Source: Meconema thalassinum (taxonomy: Eukaryota; Arthropoda; Insecta; Orthoptera; Tettigoniidae). Taken from it: a DNA stretch of 64,000 nucleotides. Both the position numbers and the translations under genes were made by a program. The stretch covers positions 1,736,001 to 1,800,000 of the forward strand of contig CAMPQE020000053.1 of the NCBI GenBank assembly GCA_946902985.2, given 5' to 3'. Numbering within the stretch: the stretch's first letter is position 1; each line of letters opens with the position of its first letter. Of this stretch, positions 46,001-58,000 are shown piece after piece. The notes beneath the pieces are model-generated. The model was not told the origin of the DNA. It saw nothing but the letters and a program-made list of their open reading frames with translations, and made no database searches.

Positions 46001-49000
46001 GTATTTTCTGGTGAACTGACCGCCCTAGAAAAAACATTACATTTGTCGCTACCAACTTGGGGCTAATAGAATCACATTACATTTGTCGCCGACAACGTTG
46101 GGCCGAAAACCCAGGAACATTTGAGGAAGGAGAAGGAGACATATTTCTGTGCCGGTATTTTGGGGGTTATTTGTCTTTATCAGTGTATATTATTATGGGG
46201 GATGAGAAAGGAAGACAGATGAGGTTACGTAGTGGTCATCAACTGGAGAGTGATGCTACGAGCAGTATGTCGAGTGATGGTAGTACCGGGGTAGCGGAGG
46301 TAAATCCCGATACTGAAACAGGGAGTGTAGGCGGCCAACCAGAATTAAAAACTTTACCTCTCGAGTTCATGTATCAGAACAAAGTTAGTAGTGATGCCTT
46401 AAATGCAAAATTAGAACAGAATAATGCAAAATTAGAACAAATCAGTAGGGAAAATAAAGAAAGTACAGATGCCTTAAACGCCAAATTAGAACAAAACAGT
46501 AGGGAAAATAAAGAAAGTACAGAAGCTTTAAATAAAAAATTAGAACAGAATAATGCAAAATTAGAACAAAACAGTGGGGAAAATAAAGGAAGTACAGAAG
46601 TTTTAAATAAAAAATTAGAACAGAATAATGCAAAAATTAGATAAGAACAACAAGGAAATTAGTGTGAAAATGGAGCAGATTAGAGGAGAAATCAGAGGAG
46701 TAATGGAAGAGAAGGTTAAAGAGATCATTGCAGATGTAGACAAGAAATTAGGAAAAGTACAGGAGGAGTTGGAAAGTAGAATCAGCACACAGGCTGAAAA
46801 TTTAAAGGAATTAGTTAAATTAGAAACACTGCAGGTTAAAAAGAATTGACAAGATTCAGGTATCAACTAAAGAGGTTAAGGAACAGCTGGGGGGTAGAAT
46901 TGAAAAAGTCCACTCGCAAATAGTTGCAGAAGTAAATGATTGAAGAGAGAGTAATAGAGAGAGCATTAGCAAGATTGAGGAGAAACAAGCAAAGCTATAT
47001 GATAAAGTAGAAGAATCAGAAGTAAACATTAAATTAACAGTAAACAATATTGAGAGGAAGGCAGAGGAGAAAATCGCAGAATTAGAATTAAAATTAAAAG
47101 CTAGGATCATGCAAGAAAATAGTCAGAATAGGCCAGTTTTTGTGAATAGCACACACAGGGAGGTAGAACTGGGTAAGTTCAGCATCGACAGGGAGTTCAT
47201 GAATACTATAGAAAATAAATTCGGGGAGAGGTTGGAAGATGGTAGTATTGAGTGGTGCCAGGTAGTTGAAATTTTAGAGCAAGCGTTTGTAGGGGAGACA
47301 AGGACCTGGTTTGCTGTCTATAGAGACAAGTTTACTGATATTAATGATTTTAAAATGAAATTCTGTGAAAAGTTCTGGAATGAGGTTATTCAGTCGCAGC
47401 ATCGTGAGGGAGTAGTGTGTGGTAAATATAACCCTAAATGAAGCTCCACCATGACCGAATACTTTTTAGGGCAGGTATTAGTGTGTAAATATCTGGATGG
47501 GTTGAAGGAGGAAAGTGATGTGGTGAGGTTGCTACTTAGGCACTTTCCCTATAGGATCAAGGAGGCTGCTTGTATCCAGAATGTAAAGACAATATCTCAA
47601 GTAGAAAATTTGTTAAGCACATTTGATGCACTAGGGAGAGGGGGTTATGAGGACAATTTCAATAGGAACCAGGGTAATAATAATAATAGGCCTAATGAAG
47701 CCAGGCATCAGGAAGTTCAAGGGAACGGTGGCGAAGGGGCCAACGCTCAAAATAGAAATAATAATAATAATAATCAGCAGAATCAGAACAGAGGAAATGG
47801 CTATGGTAATCAGTACCAAGGTAGGAACAATGATTTCAGGGGAAATCAAGGGAGAAATAATGATTTCAGGGGAAATCAAGGGAGAAATTATAATGACAAT
47901 AATTACAACCAGAATAGGGGTCAAGGAAGAGGACAGCCTAGTGGTAGTAATATACAGCCAAACAATGACAACACAGCCCAGAACAACCAGACCAGTGCAG
48001 TAGTTAGTAGTACTACAGCCAGCTGTATCGGTTCTTTAAACGCGAACCAGGCTGCGAAGTAAGGTCAGAATCTCAGTCTGTAGCATGCCCTGTCCATACA
48101 ATTATACAGGAACACTATGACCTAAATGTAAGAAATGAATTGTTGCATGAATTAAATGATGAACGTATTATTCAGGAGGTGGTTAGTAAAAGCCCCATTA
48201 TTAAACTTAACGTGTCCGAGGCGCACACCGATGTTTTAATTGATAGTGGTTGTATGAAAACCTGCATAAGTAGTGCATATTACGATAAAATGAAAGGAAC
48301 TGGTGTAAATTTTGAGGAGATGCGAATTAAAAGCACTTTTGTTATCACAGCTGTAGGGAAGAGGTCTAAAGTTATTTCTAAGCAAGTTTTACTGGACATT
48401 AAAATTAATAATCATATCGAAAAGCAGATTTGTCTTGTAATTCCAAACTTAGTTTTCAGTGTTATTTTGGGTTCAGACTGGCTAAGTAGAGTGTCTGGTA
48501 ACTTATGTTATGAAGTAGGTAGTTTGAAATTTAAATGGAATAATTCTGAAGTAGAGGTAGCGTTCAACGACAATGTTCAGGGGAGTAGTGTTGTAGGAGT
48601 GATTTGTTCTTTAAGTGAGATATCACCAGCCGAAGAGCGGGGTACTCATATTTTTGTGGGCAGTTTGATTACGAACGGTAGTCTAGAGGACTCGTTACGT
48701 GATGCTGCATTTCAGGGGCATATAGAGGGAGACCAGTGTGTTCTGCTCTATGATGTGTTATTGGATAATAGGAGAGTTTTTGAGGATCGCATTGGCATGG
48801 CCAATTGCTATACACATTCATTGAACGTTATTGATAGATCAGTATTTACAGGACATAGATATCCTATACCTTTCGCTTATCAGGGTGCAGTGGAGGCACA
48901 AATTAACCAGATGCTTGAAGATGGCATTATAGAGTACTCAAACAGTCAATATGTTAATCCTTTAATTACAGTACCGAAGGCTGATAGTACAGTCCGAATT

Positions 49001-52000
49001 TGTTTAGACGCTCGTTTAGTTAACAGTAGAATCAGTTCAGATCAGCTGAAGTCCATGTCCATTGAAGAGTTGATGCAGACATTTTAGGGTAAAAATTATT
49101 TCACATGTCTAGATTTAAGTTCCAGTTTCTGGCAAGTGCCACTTATGTATGAAGATCGGCCATTTACAGCTTTTAGTCATAAATATAACCTATATCAATT
49201 TTTCAGGGTACCTTATGGGTTAAAAAGTAGCTCAGCAGCTTTAATTAGGGCTTTAAACATCGCATTAGGAGATGACACGGTAGAGTTTGTAACTATTTAC
49301 ATCGATGATATGGTAATCAGTTCACGCAGTTTTGAGGAGCATCTACGTCATTTAGACAGTGTATTTCAAAAGTTAGATCAGGCAGGGTTCACTCTGAAAC
49401 TGTCCAAGTCATCATTCTGTAAGACTGAAGTGACATTTTTAGGTCATAAAGTGTCAAGTAGGGGTGTGACACCAGAGGAAAGTAGGGTTAATAAGATACT
49501 TAATGCAGAAGTACCACAGAATGTAAAATAGTTAAAAACATACCTTGGTATTTGTAATTTTTTCCGCAGGTTCGTTCTTAAATACTCAGGGTTAGTAGAA
49601 CCATTTAGAGAATTGCTTAAAAGTGGTAATCGCTGGAGATGGGAGTCCAAGCATGATCTGGCATTTCAAGCGCTGAAGGCAGGCTTTGAGAAAGCTGTGG
49701 TGCTGAAGTATCCTTTGAAAGATAAGGAATATGTGGTAATGACTGATGCGTCACATATAGGAATTGCAGGAGTATTGTGTCAGAGAGATGAAGAGGGCAA
49801 TTTGTGCATCGTGTCTTTAGCATCACGAGGACTTACAGCAGCAGAGAAAAGATATACTATCACTGAGTTAGAGCTTTTAGGAATTGTTTTCAGTTTAGGA
49901 AAATTTAGGATGTATTTAGTTGGGGGTAAATTTGAGATTCATACAGATCACCATGCTTTATTATATATGAAGACATGTAAACTCAGTTCTAACAGAGGTA
50001 GTAGGTGGATTCTTGCACTTCGGGAATACGAATTCACAGTAAAATATATTAAAGGGAAAGATAACATTCTTGCAGATATGCTTTCTAGGGACATAAATTT
50101 ATGTAGGGATAATCCTGTTGTTAAGGCAGAGGTCGGTATTTTGTTATGTGCATGTGTGGACAGCAGCAACAGGGCATCGTTACAGACGCTGAGAAATATG
50201 TTAGTGGAGCAACGTGATGACGTAATTTTAAGGGAGCCTCTGGCCATATTAGAAGCAAGCGACGAGGAGTGTGTGAAAGGAGGGCGGTTCACGTACAAGA
50301 TGCAGGATGGGCTTCTTGCACGAAAATGTAGGAAGAATCGGTGGGCAATATGTGTTCCTGCCAGTTTACGGGAGGAACTTATTTGGTTCATTCATAAGGA
50401 ACTAGGACACTTTGGTGCTACCAAAGTCTTCTATGAAATTGCACATAACTTTATTTGGAGTAAAATGGGAAGGGATGTTAGAAGGATCTTAGCTAGGTGT
50501 GACACCTGTCAGAGAAGCAAGTATCCAGTTAAATATTTAGTTGGGGAAAGATCGGCTGTTCTCAGAAGTAGTCCCGGGGAACTACTGTGTGTGGATTTAT
50601 TTGGTCCGATCGTTAAAGGACAGTACGGCTACGAATACATTTTTATAGTTATTGACGCTTTTAGTAAGTATGTCAAGCTATATCCGCTAAGGAAAGCCAC
50701 CGGTCTAGCGTGTAGCCGACTGATCATTAATAGGTATATACCCGAGTTTGGCGTTCCTCTCAGGATATTATCTGACAGTGGACCACAGTTTGTTGCAAAG
50801 AAATGGAGAACCAGTATGCAAGAAGCTGGGGTTACACACTGCATTCCTCTGTAAGGTACCCTCAGGGTAATTCTGCAGAGCGTCCATTAAGGGAAGTGGG
50901 TCGCCTTTTTTGGACTCTAGTGCATGACAAGCATTCGGCCTGGGTTGGACATCTTCGAGACTTGGCTGAATTCTGTCCAGCATGAGAGCAGGAAACTGAC
51001 GCCACACGAAGTACACTTCGGAAAAAGACCACAAAATGAACTTGCTAGAGTCTTGGGGTTAAATGAGGGAAAACAACCGGGGATGGATGTCATTGTCCAG
51101 TTGGCGAAACAGAATTTATCTAAGTCAGCTCAAAAGAGAATTCGCCAACAAAAAGAAACTAAATTTGACCTATTCGAGCCGGGAGACAAAGTCTTACTTA
51201 GAGTGCCGAAACAGTCAAATAAGCTAGAGAAAGTTATGTCCAAGTTTTTCTACCTCTATGAGGGCCCATTTGTAGTGTCTAAACGTATTGGCAAAACAGC
51301 ATATGTGCTGGAGGATGGTCAGGGAAAAAGGTTATACGGAACGTATAATATTCATAGTCTTAAGAAATATGTGTCATAAAATAAGTGTGTTTAGCTGGCG
51401 AGCCAGCCTATCAAATGAGTAAGCGTGGTATTTGGTGCGTGGAAGATCTGGTCTTCTAGGCAGGCGTGTCAGAAGTCACACAGGGGGGTAGTATGTAAGT
51501 AAATGAGAGTTTTTAAGGCACAGGGAAAGATGAAGGGAGTGGAGGATGCTGTTGAGCACTAAATTGTCTCGATGCACCAACGCCATTTTGGCAGAGCTGA
51601 TGGATTCCCATTTATCTCCAAGAGATGGGGGAGCGCTTGTATAGGGCTTGTTAGCTTAAGGCGTCCACGAGATAAAAGATGGGCCATCAGAAGGCGAGAC
51701 AGTCCCCCATGAAGCTCATACACATCAGCACACGTGACTCCTGCTTACGACCTAGCTATGTGAGATCAGGGATGGATATAATTAAGGTATTTTGTGAACG
51801 AGGTACAAGACCACATGAGGTGTTGTATATAAGTAACAGATAAAAAGTTGTGGCAACTAGGTCAGGTTCGATAGGTGGACTGGTCTGGGTTGTTAACTAC
51901 TGGTGAGCGACGAGTATGAGAAATTGTAATCTAGAGTAAGGTGGGTTTTAGTTTACATGTACTTAGTAAGATAGGGCACATACGGCACAGGAATATTTCG

Positions 52001-55000
52001 TATTATAAGTAATGCCTACTTACTGGTTTTTTTACAGTCATGTATTTCCTTTTAATTAAAAATTTCACAGAGAAGGTGGGAAGTAGATCACTTTGCTCTA
52101 CCGTGAGTGTGTGATCGTGTGTGATCGTGTGAGATCGTGTACCATGATATTGGTATACGGTAGGTATGGAGCACCTAATATTTCTAGAGTTCCGCAGTGG
52201 TTTTCTACTGAACACCATAAATGCGTGTGTAGTGAATTGTGGATACAGAGGGAACACACTTATATATGTAATTTTTCCCACATAGAATGATGAGAGGGGG
52301 AGTGGCAGAATGAACATTCGTGAGAATGACAAACATTATGAAGTGACAAAATAAGAACACGTCATAACGAGACGAACATTAGCGCAAAGCGCATGATTGA
52401 GCGTTGATATGTGTTCATATGTGTAAAGGGTCATTTCATTTGTGTAAGTTGTATTTTGGAGGTTTTTTTTCTAACGTGTCTGGAATCATCATCTGCTGTG
52501 CCATATGCATGGTAAAGCACATGATCATTCGAGGCGAATGTAACATGTTTTTCTAGGGGTTTTTATGCCACTAACACAAGTTAGTTGGACTATATCATAT
52601 TTGTTAAACGCGGCAATAATCCGGCCAAGTTAAATTATTTCAGTTTATTCAATTTTATATTTCACATTATTATTATTATTATAATTTATATTTATTACGT
52701 CATTTTTTGGAGCTTTTAAATTTGGAAGATTACAGATAGGATTTCTAATAGTAGAAATTCGTATCTATATTGGATGATTCTAATATATAAATTGCACGAC
52801 AAATCATTTCATACGTAAAGACGGGATTTTATTCATTAGGGCTAAGAGAGAGTGGTGTGTGACTCACTGGGTATTTCAATACAAGAATAGATTGGAGTAC
52901 AATAGAATTACGAAATCCGAGGGAACACTTCAAACCAAGAAAACGAGGTATGATTTACGTCTTGCCCGGTAAAACGGAAATGTACAGGGACGCTTCAATG
53001 TCCGGGGGAAGGAACCTCATGGCGTGAAGAGCCACGTGAGGTGACCAGCCAATCAAGGAAGAAGAAGCAACGTAGGTCGGGCATGGCGAGAAACGTGACG
53101 CATGCGGATTGGTCGAAGCAGCGAGACCGCGGCGTGAAGCTAGACTCTGGTGGGAGAAGCTGGAAGTCGATATAGTGAACGCGCTGGTTGAAGAGAGGAC
53201 CTTTCATTAAGACTCTACACTTGGTGCAGTACGCACGTACTTTGGTCGCAAGTCCCAAGTGGGACAATTAATTCACGCTAACTCCGCTGATCACATCAGA
53301 TCATGGGTTCCACGCGTCTTGCAGTGCTAAGGCAGACGACGTGTTGTGGTTTATGGACTATACTCCACCACAAGCAGTAACGATAACTTCTAACCTACGA
53401 GGAAGAACCCGACGCCGTCAACTCCAATGAAGACCATCAGACGCAACGAGACTTCAAGCACTTGGGAGACAATGTTTTCCGTTGGTAAGCTCATGTAATC
53501 TACGACACACACTCTCTGTTTTTCGATAGGGCCAATATAAATTCTTTAAGCATAAATTTGGAAATAAGTTAAATTCACGTTATTCTCCCGACCGGCGTAT
53601 TAAGTAATTTTGTTCGTGGCAATGGTTAAAGTAGAATGCTCCGTTAATAGTGTTAATTTTATTCAAGATGCTATCATGTTTTCTAAGTATATTAAATTCA
53701 ATCTTTACAAAGTAGATTCTTTGATTCCAGTAGGTAGCAATAGTGGTAATACCACATCCTTCTCCACAATCAAATGTTGTCCGGGTTGATGATCCAATCA
53801 TCCCACGGCCTAGTCTTTAAGGGTTTCTCATATGTTCTACTCACGCTAGGGGTCGATATTCAGTATATAAATTTAGCTTGGAACACAGTGTATCCGGCTT
53901 GGCGCCCAACATAGATCAAACTTAGCAGTAGTATTTTCTGGTGAACTGACCGCCCAAGTAAATACATTACATTTGTCGCTACCAACTTGGGGCTAATAGA
54001 ATCACATTACAAGACAGGCTTCACAAGACAGTGGGTGTTGGATTGTGAAGGTTGTCAGACGTCTTCGTCCCACTAAGGGGCGTTTCTGCCGTCAAATGCA
54101 GAGTTGTTTTTTGGGAAGGCATTGCGCCTTTCTCATGTTTTTATTCTTTTAGTTTGTCTTCAGGGGAATCTTTCTTGTTAAATTCATTTAAAATCGTAAA
54201 ATGTAGATGTGTGTAATCTTGCCAAGTGGGCAAGTGTCTGGTTTTATTCGTATCCTGTATTTTTGGGGAATTGTTTGTATTTTGTCTTACATGTCAGCTT
54301 AAATCATCCATTTATGTTTGGTTTGATCATATTTGTTTGTTAGTCAATTAAGTGGTGGAAGGGGCTCTATTGTAATTGTATTAAGCTAAATTTTCAATAC
54401 ATGTTAGCTTATTTACTTTTGTATCGTTATTTATTGCATGAAGTCACTAGGAGGATTGTTCCTTACTTCGTTTTCCATCTTTTGGCAGGGTTGATTTTAT
54501 TCGGCCTCAGGGTAAGTCCACCCTTCTCATTAACAGGCTTAGTCCTGGGCGCCCGATTCGATCTGGATCGTCATTTTAAACTTCTTTTTTGCTAAGGCAT
54601 TTCCTAAAATACGAAATATGGAATGCCACCCTATCATCTGATTCGATGAACTTCGGTGGATGAATGTGGGACATGATATTTGTAATATCTTTCTGAATTT
54701 GGTTAAATATTTAAATTTCTGTATGCTAATTTGGTCCTGATCTGGTTTCAAATGAGCGGCAGTGTCACAATTAATGAATAAAATATTATGGTAGTTAATA
54801 AATTGGCTAAACACGATGATCTTGATGGTACGATTCAAATCAATCCAACTCTTGGAATCAAGTGCAACTTTATGGAACAGTTCAACAAGTGTACCGTATG
54901 CATGTTTCTCTAGTTCGACTCACAGGTGGAGTGTCCTCAAGGAACATGTCAGCTTATTGGTCAAGGACCACTCACATACAAGATGGAGTTCTAAAGCAGA

Positions 55001-58000
55001 AGCCCTGAACGCCTTAGACGGGGTGCTTCAAGCTCTAGAAAAATTGAGATACACTACAACTGAAACCGTCGATACCAGACAGAGTGCAGCGTTGTTAATT
55101 AATGCAATAGAACGATTTGACTTTGTAACTCTGCTATTTTTCTGGGTTGAGGTACTTCCAAAAATTGACAGAACACAGCACACTTTGCAAATCGAAGGCA
55201 TTTCGTTCACCTATGCAATAACTTGTCTACGAGCTTTCCAAGATCAGCTTCATATCTGGAGAGGAACCCTTCCAGTTGATGTTATATCAAAAGCTACTAA
55301 GAAGTGTGAGGAATGGAGAGAACCCACGGAACGAAGACAAAGAGTGAAGCGGAAAATGCCAGGCGAATCCATTGATGTTGGACTTTCCTGGAAAGGTGAA
55401 GTAAAGCGAAGCACAGTAGATATCTTAGATAAACTTATTCGTGAGTTAAGTGAACGATTCCCCAATATCAAGGAACTGGATGAACGTTTTGGCTACGGTA
55501 CCTCTGTAATATTGATGAATAGCCTACATTCATAACGAAACCCCAAATGAAAACCTTTTGAACACCTTAAAGAGGAAATGTTTCGAACTTGCAGAGAAGT
55601 ACCGTATCCTGAAGATTTGAACGGAGAGGAACTCTTTGATGATATTAAAGATGTCATAGTTATATTACGAATATTAAAGAAAATAATGAAAAGATCGACT
55701 TGAAACCCCATTATATTTTGTTATATTTTACATTTCTTATAACTGATTAAGATGTGTGTAAGTATTTCAACCCTTATTATTCCCGTTTCCTCAGTATTGG
55801 GAAGGAGATTGAGAGAGTTCATATGAGGCAACGTTTCTTTCTTTGAGCCGGAGTTTATGAGAACAAAATTATTGTGTAGAATGACGCTCCCAGCAAACGT
55901 TAACATGTTTGTGTTTGTTGGTGTCTACTCTTTGATGTTTTTGTTCTTTGCCATCAGTGATCCATCATGTGTGATATTTCTCAATATATACGTTGATGTT
56001 TCTAGATTGAACCCACTTTGTTACCTCTATGTACTGTTTAATCAGAATGAAATAAGGTGAAGAGTTGGTAAGAAGTTTCCTCGTTCCATTAAGACGTAAT
56101 TCGCCTGGAATTACAAATGAGAAAATATACTAAACTGTTTAATAGATAGCCGACGGGGGGATTCAAACCCAGTAGTCTTCTGAGCGGGGAAGTACCCTGA
56201 CCACTTGGCCTGGATCTGGAAATTTTGTTATATTTTAAATAAGCTCAGCTCCTTTCCTTAAGCCATTTTTTATGATACCGACTACATTTATGATAGCTTT
56301 TGAAATAGGCAATGAGTTGGAGCGAGGCTATTGAAATGTAAGTCAACATCATTGCAGTCAGAACTGCTCCAGGCATTCCTTTGTCTGGTGAACTCTCCCG
56401 GTGATTCCTCAGGGAGATAGAAACACTGGTTCAAGTCCTTCAATCTTTTCCAGTTTTTCAACGGTGAATTCCCGGCACCATAAAATCATGCCCTGCATTT
56501 TGACCAGAAGAAAGGTTATAACGTCCAAGAATAAGTCGGTGTCATATCATATAGCACAGTTCAAATTGGCTGGAGATGATTGCATACAAGATCAAGAAAG
56601 GTTCACTTATAAATCCAACCAGGAGTGTTAATCACCACCTCGGGCAGCCTTAAGAAGGAAACACACGATGGCTTATTGAATTACATTTCACCCTTTTTGG
56701 CAGCCCGGACAAACGAAAAGTTTATTTCTATAATATTAATGCTGTTTCGCAGTACCGCAGTAATTCTAATAACTGCTCTTGATATATAATGTAAATACAA
56801 TCGGCCTACTGCTTGCAGTAGAAGCGTTATGTAGTGGCAAAGTGTACGTTAAATAGTTTACACAACATTCTATCCAGATGCGCTTACTGCAATTGGCTTG
56901 CTCGAAGTTCCTACAAATTTAACAGCCATGAACATAAATTCTGCTGTGTTTTGTGAAAACTTTCATGTAGAATATTTTTATATGACATAGAGTGGGTGAT
57001 TTATACGTTCTTTCTAAAAAGCTGGCAGGTAGACCTGTTGAGGGCATTGACCTGAGAGACTGAAATGGGACAAGAGGTTGGATTAGCCCTTTATAGTCTT
57101 ATTGTTAGAAATTGCTTATTACATATGATTTCTTCAGCCATTAAACCTATTAGTTCCTTCATTGCACTGTTCACCACATTTTCTATCACACTTAGATTTA
57201 CTAGACCTATAAAGGAAGGATGGCTTTTTTAACATAATGCTTGTATAATGCCGTAAGGTACGCTCGAGAATAAGAAAGTAGGGGCAGATTACCTCGGTGT
57301 TAAGCCCCTTAAAGTCTAGATAACTTACTAACTAAAGAAAGAAAGTAATTTCCCTAAGTGGAATATCTAATATATTCTCACTTCATTTGAGCTCTGCTGT
57401 AGAGTTACATCATTTGTTATTAATTTTGAACAAGTGTAAGATAATACCTCCGAAATTAATGATTCGTTTTTGTGGCTAGGTTATAAAAGAAGAAACCCAT
57501 GATGACGAGAGGGATGCAATTAGAAATCATCCACATGAGTAAGTAGACAAAATAAGATTTTTTTTATTTTGAATGCGAACTAACAATGTTGGCTTTGAAT
57601 AATTATCCTCTGTTTATATATGTCATTGAACATTTTTATGTGTGTTATAGTCTGACGCAAGTTGATAGTGATGTTAAGTATTTTAGCAGCCCAGAAACTA
57701 ACCATTCACATTCAGAGTATTTCAGTAGATACAGGGTGTCACTAAATATGTGGGACTCCATTAGCAAAACATGTCCGGTAAACATATGGTGTGTGTGCGT
57801 TGTTTGTGGTGTGCATAACACAGACGATGCTAGTTGGTCATGTGTGGAGGGCACACAGGCCACTTGTACGCTTCGTCACTATTCAAGTCCATACAAATGT
57901 ATAGGGCGTCAGGGACCGACATCGTGGCGTGCTCGTTCTCCCGACCTCAACCCATTAGACTACAGATCTGCAATAGCTGAACATGCTGACGTCACGAGAC

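Larger units (their letters stand above)
44599..54011 (+). mobile_element. Ty3/Gypsy LTR retrotransposon, complete but decayed
   Basis: 9413 bp, flanked by the 4-bp duplication AGAC (44595-44598 and 54012-54015). Two LTRs start TGTAACATGTTTTTCTAGGG and end CACATTACA. Internal order is gag, protease, reverse transcriptase, RNase H and integrase, which is the Ty3/Gypsy order; no env was seen. The LTRs differ by scattered substitutions and small indels, and the coding region carries stops and frameshifts, so the insertion is not recent. It lies in intron 3 of the zinc-finger gene, same orientation. Confidence 0.95.

Noticed and set aside
46442..47110. Minus-strand Leu/Phe/Ser-rich frames opposite gag
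   Set aside because: Shadows of the Lys/Glu/Asn-rich gag coding.
52003..52332. Env-like gene in the Gypsy 3' region
   Set aside because: Only short frames on either strand between pol and the 3' LTR; no signal peptide, cleavage site or membrane anchor pattern.
35795..57088. The 1.37-kb repeats as a pair of LTRs of one 21-kb element
   Set aside because: No TG...CA ends, target duplication or retroelement coding between them that is not explained by other delimited elements.
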